Shown here: positions 1-8,436 of the stretch, piece after piece
Layout: every line of letters begins with the position of its first letter
Position numbering within the stretch: position 1 is the stretch's first letter
Assembly (NCBI RefSeq): GCF_003337735.1
Contig: NZ_QPJY01000009.1
Span: 1-64,000 of the forward strand
DNA from: Thioalbus denitrificans
Lineage (GTDB): Bacteria; Pseudomonadota; Gammaproteobacteria; DSM-26407
DNA length: 64,000 bases
Direction: 5' to 3'
Notes under the pieces: generated by a model
The model's input: the letters and a program-made list of their open reading frames with translations, nothing else
The model's database searches: none
What the model was told of the DNA's origin: nothing
Made by a program: the position numbers and the translations under genes

Positions 1-95
1 ACGGAACACGGAACACGGAACACGGAACACGGAACACGGAACACGGAACACGGAACACGGAACACGGAACACGGAACACGGAACACGGAACACGG
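1..95. repeat. 7-bp tandem repeat (GGAACAC)n
   Basis: Perfect head-to-tail copies of the heptamer GGAACAC, about 13.5 units, run from the window edge to base 95 where the period breaks. The array therefore probably extends to the left of the window. It ends eight bases before the stop codon of the CYTH-CHAD gene on the minus strand. A 7-bp unit would shift frame, so it is best read as a non-coding variable-number tandem repeat; no function is visible. Confidence 0.95.
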
Positions 96-102
96 GAAAC
101 CG

Positions 103-1617
103 CTACCTCTGCCAGAACCGTTCCTGCCCGCGCTGGTCGCGCCAGGCGCGCTCGGCGGCGTCCAGCCAGGTGCGCCGGTGGAAGGCGAGGTTCTCCTCCA
201 GCAGCGGGCGCAGGTCCTCTTCCAGGTAGGCGGGCAGCTCGTCCAGCAGCGCGGTGGCGCGGTCGGTGTCGCGCATCGCCTCCAGGGTCTCCTGCAGCCG
301 TTCCAGCGCGGCCATGTGGTGCAGGCGGGCGGGCACCGGGTAGAGCCCCGCCAGGACGTGGCAGGCATGGCGCAGCCGCGCCGCGTCCAGCCGCAGCGTG
401 CGTCGCTCCTGGGTCTTCAGGTCGCGGACCTGGCGACCGCGCCGGCGCAGCTGCCGGCTGAGCCGCTCCAGGGCCTCGTCCGCGCGCCGTCCGAGGGGCG
501 CCTCCAGCGTCTCCGCGGCGGCCGCCTGCTCCCAACTCCGGGCCGCTATCCAGTGTCCGAGCGTCAGCACCAGCAGGGTCTGGCGCGGAGAGCGCAGCGC
601 CTGGCGCAGCTCCTCCAGGCGCTGGTCGCGCTGCCCGGCGCAGTGGACCGCCAGCCGCTCCAGGCCGGCGCAGTCGGGGCAGGCCCGCACCAGCGGCGCG
701 ATGCCCGTTTCCGTCAGCGCGATCCAGTAATGCACCGGCGCCAGGCGCCGCTCCAGCCACTCGAGGTCCTCCAGCAGGCCGGCGTGCTCCGGGATGAGGG
801 GCTCGAACAGGCCCAGGACCGAGACCAGTCCCTCCATCGCCGCGCGCAGCTGGAGCACCGCGTCCAGGCCGTTGCCGGCCAGGATGGCCGCTTCGTTGGC
901 CTGCAGGTGGGCGAGTCCCGCCTCGAGGGTCGCGGCATGGGCCTCGCCGAGGGGCGTCCCGCGGCCCAGGGCGAGGTTGGGGGCGGACCGGGACGGCTGC
1001 GGCTGGGGGCGGTGGAAGGCGTAGCCGCGCTGGGCCTTGCTGCGGTTCTCGATGGTGAGGGGCAGGTCGCGGACCAGCGCGATGCCGATCTCGTAGAGGC
1101 TGGGCACGGCGCCGGACTTCAGCTCCAGCTCCAGTTCACTGATGGGTGCGCTGCCGTGGCTGGAGCGGACCTCGCCCAGATCCAGCGCCAGCTCCACCCG
1201 GCCCCCGCCCGGCGGCGCCAGGTCCCAGCGCGTGCGCCGGAACTCGGTGACGAACAGCGGCGCGATCCGCCCGCGCAGGTCGGGGTCGGCGAGAAACCCG
1301 GCGGCCTCGGGATCGTCGATGACCGAGTAGTCCGGCTCGGCGCCGGGGATGGGCCACTCCCACTCGCTGCGCCGGTGCAGTCCGCCGCTGACTCCGCCGC
1401 CGCCCTTGAGGGTCTGGATCCAGCGCTCCCCGTCGCGGCGCACCCGCAGGGCCACGCCCTGGCGGAGCAGATCGAGCTCGGGGGTGTCGTAGTAGGTGCT
1501 GTGGAGCACCTGTTCCCGGGGCGCTCCCGAGGCCAGCCGCCGCAGCAGGGGATGATGAACCACCCGGTCGTGCTCACCGGGGGGGAGGGCCAGCTTCAGC
1601 TCCGCTTCCACAGCCAT
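103..1617 (-). CDS. CYTH and CHAD domain-containing protein (inorganic triphosphatase-like)
   Basis: 504 residues. The N-terminus shows the CYTH signature ExExK (residues 4-8, EAELK), then charged strands typical of the triphosphate tunnel fold to about residue 200. The second half (about 220-500) is an alpha-helical, Arg/His-rich CHAD domain, with His-bearing helices such as DAARLRHACH. E. coli YgiF has the same CYTH-CHAD order and hydrolyses inorganic triphosphate with a divalent metal; CHAD domains bind polyphosphate. Triphosphatase activity here is inferred from the fold signature. The gene has no co-directional neighbour close by and ends beside the heptamer repeat. The start ATG is well placed for the CYTH fold, which begins at residue 2. 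Confidence 0.88.
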   Translation of the reverse strand: MAVEAELKLALPPGEHDRVVHHPLLRRLASGAPREQVLHSTYYDTPELDLLRQGVALRVRRDGERWIQTLKGGGGVSGGLHRRSEWEWPIPGAEPDYSVIDDPEAAGFLADPDLRGRIAPLFVTEFRRTRWDLAPPGGGRVELALDLGEVRSSHGSAPISELELELKSGAVPSLYEIGIALVRDLPLTIENRSKAQRGYAFHRPQPQPSRSAPNLALGRGTPLGEAHAATLEAGLAHLQANEAAILAGNGLDAVLQLRAAMEGLVSVLGLFEPLIPEHAGLLEDLEWLERRLAPVHYWIALTETGIAPLVRACPDCAGLERLAVHCAGQRDQRLEELRQALRSPRQTLLVLTLGHWIAARSWEQAAAAETLEAPLGRRADEALERLSRQLRRRGRQVRDLKTQERRTLRLDAARLRHACHVLAGLYPVPARLHHMAALERLQETLEAMRDTDRATALLDELPAYLEEDLRPLLEENLAFHRRTWLDAAERAWRDQRGQERFWQR

Positions 1618-2122
1618 GGGCGTTCCCGCTCCTCAGGATCCTGGCCGGATGATTCCACCCTTGACCGCCCGGATCAATCGGGATCGGGGGAGCGTCGGGT
1701 CGGAGGGTGTCCTGCGCAGCGCCGGGTGAGGCTTTGCCGGGGTTTGGGTTATATTAATGCGGCGAAGAGTGTGCCGCACGTTGGCAATCCGGCCCCGGCA
1801 TCCGGTGGATCCGTGACTGAGGGTACGGGCCGGTGCCCGTGACGCGGTACACTGGCATGCGTGCCCGAATCCCAGGGAGGGGAGTCCTGCAGTGACCCGC
1901 CTCCCCGGCTTTGGCAGCCTGTCGGACTTGAGCGATCGTAGCGAGCCGAGTGGGAGAGCGAGAACAGATGGGGCCGATTTTGAGGCGCATAGTGGTTCTA
2001 TGTAACGAAAAATCGGGTTCATATGGACCGCTCTCCCGCCGGCGCAGTAGATCAGCCTCGAGTCCGACAGGCTGCTGGACCGCACACCCACTCATTGCAA
2101 ACAAACAAGACGACAGGTGCCG
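1618..2122. other. Intergenic region with palindromic element
   Basis: A 505-base divergent gap between the CYTH-CHAD gene (minus) and the SH3 protein gene (plus). It must hold promoters for both. An AT-rich patch near 1746-1760 (GGGTTATATTAATG) is a possible minus-strand promoter region. Its right half is occupied by the nested palindrome annotated separately. A 152-codon minus-strand reading frame crosses the region but has no convincing protein features. Confidence 0.6.
1915..2074. repeat. Nested palindromic element (MITE/REP-like)
   Basis: Three concentric inverted repeats are visible. The outer 18-bp arms at 1915-1932 and 2057-2074 (CAGCCTGTCGGACTTGAG against CTCGAGTCCGACAGGCTG) differ by one base. 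Middle arms are GGGAGAGCG near 1952-1960 and its complement at 2029-2037. Inner arms CCGATTTT (1974-1981) and AAAATCGG (2009-2016) enclose CATAG/CTATG (1988-2002). As RNA this would fold into one long bulged hairpin. The layout fits a non-autonomous transposable element or a large REP-type element; no transposase lies inside. Confidence 0.75.
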
Positions 2123-2791
2123 ATGTTGAAAAGACTGTTGATCATCGCCTGCCTGCTGCTGCCCGCCCTGGCCGGAGCACAGCAGGTCCGCTATATCACC
2201 GATGAGCTGTCGGTGACCATGCGCACGGGTCAGAGCACCCAGCACTCCATCAAACGCATGCTGCAGAGCGGCACGGCGGTGGACGTGATGGAGAACGACC
2301 GCGACACCGGCTACTCGCACGTACGCACCCGCGACGGTACCGAGGGCTGGGTGCTGACCCGCTACCTGATGAGCGAGCCGGCCGCCCGCGAGCGCATCGC
2401 CGCCCAGGCCGATCGCCTGGCCGCCCTGGACGAGGAGAACCGCCAGCTCAAGCAGGAGCTGGCCGCCCTCACCCAGGAGCGCGACACCGTCACCGGCGCC
2501 CGCGGCCAGCTGGAGGACGAGAACGCCCGCCTGTCCCAGGAGCTGGCCAGCATCAAGCGCGCGGCCGCCGACGTGCTCTCCATCGATGCCGAGAACCAGC
2601 AGCTCAAGGGCCGCGTGGCCTCGCTGGAGCGTGAGCTGCTGACCCTGCAGGAGCAGAACACCGCGCTGTCCGATCGCACCGCCCGCGACTGGTTCATGGT
2701 GGGGGCCGGCGTGGTCTTGCTCGGCATCCTCATCGGACTCATCATTCCCAAGATCCGCTGGCGCCGGAAACAGCGCTGGGATGTCCTCTGA
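2123..2791 (+). CDS. Exported SH3 domain / coiled-coil protein with C-terminal membrane anchor
   Basis: 222 residues from ATG 2123; a GTG two codons upstream is in frame, but the ATG has the better spacing to AGG in GACAGGTG. A signal peptide (LLIIACLLLPALAGA) is followed by a bacterial SH3 domain (about 22-90, with the typical RYITDELSVTMRTG start), a heptad-rich coiled coil (about 90-180) and a C-terminal membrane helix (WFMVGAGVVLLGILIGLII) with a basic tail. This is the architecture of the YgiM family (TIGR04211). YgiM-like proteins are envelope proteins of poorly known role. It is the first gene of a co-directional group with CBS, LemA and DUF2207 genes. Confidence 0.88.
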   Translation: MLKRLLIIACLLLPALAGAQQVRYITDELSVTMRTGQSTQHSIKRMLQSGTAVDVMENDRDTGYSHVRTRDGTEGWVLTRYLMSEPAARERIAAQADRLAALDEENRQLKQELAALTQERDTVTGARGQLEDENARLSQELASIKRAAADVLSIDAENQQLKGRVASLERELLTLQEQNTALSDRTARDWFMVGAGVVLLGILIGLIIPKIRWRRKQRWDVL

Positions 2792-2806
2792 GCCGGGGAG
2801 ACGGTC

Positions 2807-3193
2807 ATGGCGACAGTGCGGGAGATCATGAGCACCCATCTCATCACCATCGGGGTCGGCGACAGCCTCGCCGATGCCCGTGCCCTGATGGACAAGTTCC
2901 AGGTCCGGCACCTGCCGGTGCTGGACGCCGGCAACGCCTTCGCGGGCCTGCTCACCGAGCGTGACCTGCTGGCCGCCACGGGATCGTCCGCCGATGGGGC
3001 CGGCATCCCCGTGGAGACGGCCATGAACCGGGCGGTGACCGGGGTCGATCCGGACGTGGACCTGGCGGAGGCCGGGCGCCACCTGCTGGAGCACAAGCAC
3101 GGCTGCCTGCCGGTGGTGGAGGCCGGCAACCTGGTGGGCCTGGTGACCGAGGCCGATTTCGTGGCGCTGGCCCTGCGGCAGCTGGAAGGGTGA
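2807..3193 (+). CDS. Two-CBS-domain protein
   Basis: 128 residues made of a Bateman pair: CBS1 about residues 6-62 (VREIMSTHLITIGVGDSLADA) and CBS2 about 67-128, ending in GLVTEADFVALA. There is no attached catalytic domain, so it is a stand-alone regulatory module. CBS pairs commonly sense adenine nucleotides; the ligand here cannot be told. The start has a good ribosome site (GCCGGGGAGACGGTC before ATG). It lies 15 bases after the SH3 gene and 7 bases before lemA, which suggests one transcript. Confidence 0.88.
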   Translation: MATVREIMSTHLITIGVGDSLADARALMDKFQVRHLPVLDAGNAFAGLLTERDLLAATGSSADGAGIPVETAMNRAVTGVDPDVDLAEAGRHLLEHKHGCLPVVEAGNLVGLVTEADFVALALRQLEG

Positions 3194-3200
3194 GACGCCC

Positions 3201-3749
3201 GTGAGCGAATTCCTCCTCACCGCGGCGCTCCTGGCCCTGGCGGTGTGGGGGATCGTCCTCTTCAACCGCCTGGTGCGCTGGCGCAACCAGGTGCGGGAGG
3301 CCTGGAGCGGCATCGAGGTGCAGCTCAAGCGCCGCCACAGCCTGATCCCGAACCTGGTGGAGGCGGCGAAGGCCTACGGCGGCTACGAGAGCGGCGTGCT
3401 GGAACGGCTCACCGCCCTGCGCTCCGGCGAGGCGGAGCTGACTCCCGGCGCGGTGGGGGAGGCCGAGAGCCGCCTCACCCGCGATATCCGCCGCCTGGTG
3501 GCCGTGGCCGAGGCCTACCCCGAGCTGAAGGCGAGCGACACCTACCTGCAGCTCATGCAGGGGCTCACCGAGGCGGAGAACCAGATCCAGTACGCCCGCC
3601 GCTACTACAACGGCGCCGTGCGCGAGCTCAACGTGCTGGTGCAGTCCTTCCCCAGCAACCTGGTGGCGGGGCTGTTCCGCTTCCGCCCGGCGGAGTACTT
3701 CGAGGTGGAGCTGGCCGCCGAGCGCCAACCCCCGGAGGTGCGCCTGTGA
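3201..3749 (+). CDS. lemA: LemA family protein
   Basis: 182 residues, GTG start. An N-terminal membrane helix ([21 protein letters not shown]) is followed by the LemA core: [32 protein letters not shown], then [21 protein letters not shown] and a [10 protein letters not shown] stretch, all hallmarks of the family. LemA proteins have a short outside N-terminus and a helical domain; their biochemical role is unsettled. In many bacteria lemA is paired with a DUF2207 or TPM-domain gene, exactly as here, where its stop overlaps the GTG start of the next gene. Translational coupling is likely. Confidence 0.93.
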   Translation: MSEFLLTAALLALAVWGIVLFNRLVRWRNQVREAWSGIEVQLKRRHSLIPNLVEAAKAYGGYESGVLERLTALRSGEAELTPGAVGEAESRLTRDIRRLVAVAEAYPELKASDTYLQLMQGLTEAENQIQYARRYYNGAVRELNVLVQSFPSNLVAGLFRFRPAEYFEVELAAERQPPEVRL

Positions 3750-5596
3750 GGTTCCGTCCGCTCCTGTTCGTCGCGCTCCTGCTCGTCCTCTCCCCCGCCC
3801 TCGCGGCCGAGCGCATTCTCGATTTCCACAGCGACATCACCATCGACCCCGACGGGAGCATGGTGGTGCGCGAGACCATCGCCGTGCGCGCCGAGGGGGA
3901 CAATATCCGCCGCGGCATCTACCGCGACTTTCCCACCCGCTACCGCGACCGCTTCGGCCGCGAGACCGTGGTGGACTTCCAGGTGCTCGCCGCCGCCCGC
4001 GACGGGGCCCAGGAGAACTGGCGCACCGAGGCGCTCTCCAACGGCGTGCGCGTCTACCTGGGGCGCAGCGACGTATTCCTGTCCACCGGCGAGTACACCT
4101 ACACCCTGAGCTACCGCACCGATCGGCAGCTGGGGTTCTTCGACGACCATGACGAGCTCTACTGGAACGTCACCGGCAACGGCTGGGACTTCCCCATCGA
4201 TCACGCCAGCGCGCGGGTGACGCTGCCGGGGGGCGCCCCGGCCGGCGAGCTCATCGCCTACACCGGCCCGCAGGGGGCGCAGGGAAGCGACTGGAGCGCC
4301 CGCGCGGACGGCGCGGGGCGGGCGGTGTTCGAGACCACCAGGAGCCTCCGCCCCCGGGAAGGCCTCACCATCGTGGTGACCTGGCCCAAGGGCTACGTGC
4401 GCGAGCCCACCGGCATGGAGCGGGCGGGCTGGTTCCTGCGCGACAACCGCGGCGCCCTGCTGGGGGCGCTGGGGCTGGCGGTCGTGGCGGGCTTCTACCT
4501 CGTCACCTGGTCGCGGGTGGGGCGCGATCCCCTCGGCGGGCCGGTGATCCCGCTCTACGAGCCGCCGGCGGGGGTCTCCGCCGCGGGCGCCCGCTATCTC
4601 GACCGCATGGGCTTCGACAACCGCGCCTTCGCCGCCGCGCTCATCAGCCTGGCGGTGAAGGGCTATCTCTCCATCTCCGAGCCGTCCCGGCACAGCTACG
4701 TGCTGGAGCGCAAGCCCGGCGCCGGCGAGGCGGGACTCTCCCGCGGCGAGCGGGCCCTGGCGAAGAAGCTCTTCGACAAGGGCGAGCGCGTGGCGCTGAA
4801 GAAATCCAACCACCAGATCGTCTCCTCCGCCATCAAGGCCCTGAAGACGGCCCTGGAGGGCGAGCACCAGAAAACCCACTTCAGCAACAACCGCGGCTAC
4901 CTGGTGCCCGGGCTGGCGCTCTCCGCCGCCGCGCTGCTCGGCGCGGGCCTGCCGGTGGCCCAGGACCCCGCCGCGTTCCTCTTCCTCACCGTCTGGCTCA
5001 CCGGCTGGAGCTTCGGGGTCTTCATGCTGGTGGCGCAGCGGATCTGGATCATGGTCGTCGCCTTCGGCTTTTTCGAGGTGATGGCGCTGGGCATGTACGT
5101 GCTGACCACCTCCTGGGCGGTGGCGGTCCTGCTGCTGGGGCTGGTGGGGCTCAATATCCTGTTCCACCACCTGCTCAAGGCGCCGACCCGGGCGGGACGG
5201 CGGCTGATGGACCAGATCGCGGGCTTCCGCATGTACCTGAGCGTGGCGGAGGGTGACCGTCTGCGGACGCTCGAGGGTCCGGAGCGCACGCCCGAGCTCT
5301 ACGAGCGCTACCTGCCCTACGCCATGGCGCTGGGGGTGGAGCAGGCCTGGTCGGAGCGGTTCGCCGATGTCCTGGCCGGCGCCGCCGCGGCGGAACATCC
5401 CTACCGGCCGGGCTGGTACCGGGGCACCGGCTGGGACGGCCTGCATGCCGGCAGCTTCGCCGCCGGCCTGGGCGCCGGCGTGGCTTCAGCCGCGGCCTCC
5501 GCCTCCACCGCCCCGGGCTCCTCGTCGGGTTCCAGCGGCGGCGGTGGCGGCAGCTCCGGCGGCGGCGGCGGTGGCGGCGGCGGCGGCGGGTGGTGA
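3746..5596 (+). CDS. DUF2207 membrane protein with glycine-rich tail
   Basis: 616 residues. The start is GTG 3746, chosen because it opens a clean signal peptide ([20 protein letters not shown]), follows GGAGG at a good distance and overlaps the lemA stop; longer readings upstream are only lemA in another frame. The exported N-terminal beta-rich domain (about 25-210) is the DUF2207 region, followed by a helix near 240 ([20 protein letters not shown]), a cytoplasmic part and further helices near 390-475. The C-terminus is low-complexity Ser then Gly, ending in a long glycine run and Trp, a common feature of this family. Function is unknown; the LemA partnership suggests a shared envelope role. 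Confidence 0.9.
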   Translation: MRFRPLLFVALLLVLSPALAAERILDFHSDITIDPDGSMVVRETIAVRAEGDNIRRGIYRDFPTRYRDRFGRETVVDFQVLAAARDGAQENWRTEALSNGVRVYLGRSDVFLSTGEYTYTLSYRTDRQLGFFDDHDELYWNVTGNGWDFPIDHASARVTLPGGAPAGELIAYTGPQGAQGSDWSARADGAGRAVFETTRSLRPREGLTIVVTWPKGYVREPTGMERAGWFLRDNRGALLGALGLAVVAGFYLVTWSRVGRDPLGGPVIPLYEPPAGVSAAGARYLDRMGFDNRAFAAALISLAVKGYLSISEPSRHSYVLERKPGAGEAGLSRGERALAKKLFDKGERVALKKSNHQIVSSAIKALKTALEGEHQKTHFSNNRGYLVPGLALSAAALLGAGLPVAQDPAAFLFLTVWLTGWSFGVFMLVAQRIWIMVVAFGFFEVMALGMYVLTTSWAVAVLLLGLVGLNILFHHLLKAPTRAGRRLMDQIAGFRMYLSVAEGDRLRTLEGPERTPELYERYLPYAMALGVEQAWSERFADVLAGAAAAEHPYRPGWYRGTGWDGLHAGSFAAGLGAGVASAAASASTAPGSSSGSSGGGGGSSGGGGGGGGGGGW

Positions 5597-5621
5597 GGGT
5601 TCAGTTACCGGTTGCCGGTAG

Positions 5622-5749
5622 GTGCAGATTCATCTGCACAACAGGGGCCGTGCCCGGCCGGATGAATCCGGCCCTACTAGTGTGCTGCGCCACTCTTGGA
5701 GGTACTTTCAGAGCCCCCCGAAAGTGCCAGGACAAGGCACAGTACACTA
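5622..5749. repeat. Two small palindromic repeats
   Basis: 5622-5639 is a perfect palindrome, GTGCAGAT-TC-ATCTGCAC; nearly the same sequence recurs at 14418-14435 with TT in the centre, so this is a dispersed repeat. Next, 5678-5691 and 5736-5749 form imperfect 14-bp arms (two mismatches) enclosing a second hairpin ACTTTC/GAAAGT (5704-5725). The last arm overlaps the TAG stop of the minus-strand gene at 5747. The convergent position suggests the hairpins may end transcripts, but there is no T-run. Confidence 0.7.
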
Positions 5750-6118
5750 ACCCCCCAGCCCGGCCAGCGCCGCGCGCGGCAGGACGTGGAGGTGGATGCG
5801 GTCGTCGGGCAGGGGGATGACTTCGAGCCCCGGCGCGGCGGGGTCGTCGCTGGCGATCACCAGCCGGGCGCGGTTGAGGCCGCGGCGGTCGCGCTCGCGG
5901 CGCGCCGCGGTGAGCAGTTCCGGCAGCCGGGTCGCCAGGGCCCGCGCGTCGTCGGTGGGCAGGATCTGGATCATGAGTCGGTCGCCGATCACCCAGGACC
6001 GGGTCACGGGGCTGTCCGGGGCGGGCGGAAGTTCGTCGATGTCCCGGAACACCTCCTCGGGGCAGGTGCAGCCGAGGGTGTCGCGGACCAGTGATTCCAG
6101 GCGTGGGTTCCGGCTCAT
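5747..6118 (-). CDS. Hypothetical protein, 123 aa
   Basis: 123 residues, ATG 6118 (MSRNPRLESLVRDTL). I do not recognise the family with confidence. A CTCPEEVFRDI motif near residue 17 and an HLHVLP motif near 110 stand out, as does a mixed alpha/beta pattern with a VIGDRLMIQIL strand. There is no signal peptide or membrane segment, so it is presumably cytoplasmic. It is convergent with DUF2207 and divergent from the YdgA-like gene. The longer reading upstream to 6844 is an antisense shadow of that gene and was dropped. Confidence 0.7.
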   Translation of the reverse strand: MSRNPRLESLVRDTLGCTCPEEVFRDIDELPPAPDSPVTRSWVIGDRLMIQILPTDDARALATRLPELLTAARRERDRRGLNRARLVIASDDPAAPGLEVIPLPDDRIHLHVLPRAALAGLGG

Positions 6119-6237
6119 GGTCCGGATGGTAATACAGGCCCGGGAGCCGACAAAGCCCGGTTCGCGTGTCGAAGGCCGGGAGGCAGGAATGCCCGCGCCG
6201 CCCATCGGCGCTGGGCACACAGGGGGAGGAGCGGGGA

Positions 6238-7707
6238 ATGGGCAGATGGAAGCTGGCGGCAATGGCCGTCTGGGTGCTGGTGGCGGCCGCCACGGCCCTG
6301 GTGCCGTACAACCTGGGGCTGGTGGCCGAGAGCCGCTTCGCGGCGCTGCTGGCGGCCGCCTCGGTGCCCGGCAGCTACCATCTGGAGCCGGAGAGCTACG
6401 CGCGCGGCTGGATCTGCTCCCGGGCCCGGACCCGGCTGGTCCTGGAGGGGGACCTGGCCCGGGCGGCCCGCCTCGCGGCCGATCTCCCGGAGGATGGCGC
6501 GCCGCCGACCCTGCTGCTGGACCAGCGCATCCGCCACGCCCTGCCCCTGCGCCCGGGGCACGGCTGGCAACCGATCCTGGCGCAGGTGGAAACCCGGCTG
6601 GAGCTGCAGCCGCCCTGGGACGAGGCGGCAAGGTTCTACTTCGGCACGGAGGCGCCCCTGCGGGCGGAGACCGTGCTGGCCCTCGACGGGACCTCGACCA
6701 CCCGGCTCGGCTCTCCCGCCTACCAGGGCGGGGTCCGCGGACTGCCCGGCTCGAGCCTGCGCTGGGGGGGGCTGGACGGGACCATCGACCTGTCGGCGGA
6801 CGGCCGCCGCGTGCGCAGCCGTCTGCAGCTGCCTGCCCTGGCACTGGCGGCGGGGGAGGTGGACCTGGCGCTCGAGGGGGTGATCGCCACGGGCGACTAC
6901 CGGCGCGGAACGGGCGGCCTGTGGCTCGGTGAGGGGGAGCTGGGCCTGGAGCTGCTGCAACTGCGGGTGCCGGACGCGGAGTCCGCGCAGCCGGGGGAGG
7001 CGGCCCTGCTGGTGCGCGGCCTGCGGCAGCGGGCCGCCCTGCGCGAAGTGGACGGGCTGCTGACCCTGGGCGCGGACGCGGCGCTGGCGGAGGGGGTGTT
7101 CGGTCCGCTGCGCATGGCTTCCGGCCGCCTGGAACTGCAGCTGCGGCGCCTCGATGCGGCCGCCTATGCCCAGGTGGTGGAGGGAACCCGCCAGCTGCAG
7201 GCCCTGGCCCTCGACGAGGAGCAGCTCATGGCGATGATGAGCGCCATGATCGAGGACGCGCTGCCGCGGCTGCTGGCCCGCTCGCCGGAGATTGAGATTA
7301 CCCGCCTGGAGTTCAGGACGCCCGGGGGCGCGGTCCGCCTGCAGGGCCGCCTGGCCTACACGGCCGCGCCGGGCGGGGCCGTGCCGGACAGCGTCGGGAC
7401 GCTGATCCCCAGGCTGGCGGGAGAGGCGCGGGTCGAGGCGCCGGAGACGGCGCTGCGGGCGGTGCTCGCCGCCACCATCGAGCCGCAGCTGCGGGTCCTG
7501 GCGGAAGCCCAGGAGCCGCCGCCCTCGGCGGAGGAGATCACCCGGGCCGTGGCGCTGCTGGTGGATGAGCAGATCCAGGGGCTGGTGGACGAGGGGGTGG
7601 TGGAGTCGGCGGACGGCGCCTACCGGGCGCACCTGGAACTGGCGGACGGGCGGCTCAGCCTCAACGGCCGGGTGCGCCGCGAGTGGCTCCCGGGCCAGCC
7701 GCTGTAG
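6238..7707 (+). CDS. YdgA/DUF945 family protein
   Basis: 489 residues from ATG 6238, which follows GGGGAGGAGCGGGGA and opens a short membrane helix (WKLAAMAVWVLVAAATALV); the 24 codons upstream are unlikely to be translated. The body has DUF945 features: an early PYNLGLVAESRFAALL region, repeated strands with GLDGTIDLSADG, and a C-terminal part with a helical LLVDEQIQGLVDEG stretch and an AHLELADGRLSLNGR end. E. coli YdgA is an inner-membrane-anchored periplasmic protein of unclear role. Assignment rests on these patterns, not on an alignment. Confidence 0.78.
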   Translation: MGRWKLAAMAVWVLVAAATALVPYNLGLVAESRFAALLAAASVPGSYHLEPESYARGWICSRARTRLVLEGDLARAARLAADLPEDGAPPTLLLDQRIRHALPLRPGHGWQPILAQVETRLELQPPWDEAARFYFGTEAPLRAETVLALDGTSTTRLGSPAYQGGVRGLPGSSLRWGGLDGTIDLSADGRRVRSRLQLPALALAAGEVDLALEGVIATGDYRRGTGGLWLGEGELGLELLQLRVPDAESAQPGEAALLVRGLRQRAALREVDGLLTLGADAALAEGVFGPLRMASGRLELQLRRLDAAAYAQVVEGTRQLQALALDEEQLMAMMSAMIEDALPRLLARSPEIEITRLEFRTPGGAVRLQGRLAYTAAPGGAVPDSVGTLIPRLAGEARVEAPETALRAVLAATIEPQLRVLAEAQEPPPSAEEITRAVALLVDEQIQGLVDEGVVESADGAYRAHLELADGRLSLNGRVRREWLPGQPL

Positions 7708-7750
7708 CCCGGCGCCGGCCGGGATTCAGGCCGCTTCGGGGGCGGGCGGG

Positions 7751-8113
7751 TCAGGCGCGCAGGGGCTGGGGGTCGAGGCCCGGCTTTCCGTTCCAGTCGC
7801 CGGGCCACAGGGACTCGGCCTGGCGCAGGGCCTGCGGCTGGGGCTCGCGGAACACCACCGACAGGTTCCCGGGGGAGGTGTGCACCACCATCGCCTGAAC
7901 CTGGTAGCGCGTCTCCCGCAGGTGGAACTGCAGCTCCACGATGGTGTAGGGGGGCAGGGTGACCGACTCCGCGGCCAGCCCCATGCCGCCCGCCGACAGC
8001 GCGCGGGCGCGGGCCGGGAAGGGGCGGGAGTTGCGGAAGCGGATGTAGACATCGAAATCCACCGGATGCCGGTGTTCGCCGCGGGTCCCCGCGTGGTGCG
8101 CGTCATGCTGCAT
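7751..8113 (-). CDS. PilZ domain protein
   Basis: 120 residues. The start is ATG 8113: GGAGG lies eight bases upstream of it, whereas an in-frame ATG five codons earlier would overlap that site. The PilZ pattern is seen as EHRHPVDFDVYIRF, then RALSAGGMGL (the D/NxSxxG-like element) and the barrel strands ending in VVHTSPGNLSVVF. PilZ domains bind cyclic di-GMP through RxxxR and DxSxxG; here the second Arg of RxxxR and the Asp are not clear, so binding may be weak or lost. A diguanylate cyclase is encoded at 59822-61285. Confidence 0.82.
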   Translation of the reverse strand: MQHDAHHAGTRGEHRHPVDFDVYIRFRNSRPFPARARALSAGGMGLAAESVTLPPYTIVELQFHLRETRYQVQAMVVHTSPGNLSVVFREPQPQALRQAESLWPGDWNGKPGLDPQPLRA

Positions 8114-8436
8114 GGTCGTCTCCTCCATGTCGTCGGGCCACCGGCTCCGCGGAGCCCGGCCCGGTAATCTCTGCTTCGTCTCTTTATTCACACGAACGAG
8201 CATAGACCGGTTGTGTGACCGGTGGGTGACAAAAGGGGACGGGGGACAGGGCGCGGGGGGGGGATGGTGCGCGCGGCGCACCCTACGGGAAAGGATAATC
8301 GCCTGAGCGTAATTCACATGGACAGGGTGCCCCGCGCGCACCGGGAGCGGGCCGCAGCCGGTAGGGTGCGTTGTGCGCACCGGGAGCCCGGCCGCAGCCG
8401 GTAGGGTGCGCCGCGCGCACCGGGAGCCCTTTGGTC
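8114..8436. repeat. Intergenic gap with ~39-bp GC-rich repeat units
   Basis: This 323-base gap upstream of the PilZ gene contains three consecutive units of about 39 bp at roughly 8322-8359, 8360-8399 and 8400-8429. Each has the core GGTAGGGTGCG-(6-8 nt)-CGCACCGGGAGC, itself a short palindrome (GGTGCG/CGCACC). A further divergent arm lies near 8262-8290. Similar GTAGGGTGCG elements are widespread in proteobacterial intergenic DNA. No gene is visible. The stretch next to the PilZ start (8165-8225) is less GC-rich and probably carries its promoter. Confidence 0.65.

Noticed and set aside
1633-2091. Minus-strand 152-codon frame
   Set aside because: Crosses the nested palindrome, has no domain or ribosome site.
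8322-8429. Possible CRISPR from ~39-bp units
   Set aside because: Units are directly adjacent with no spacers.
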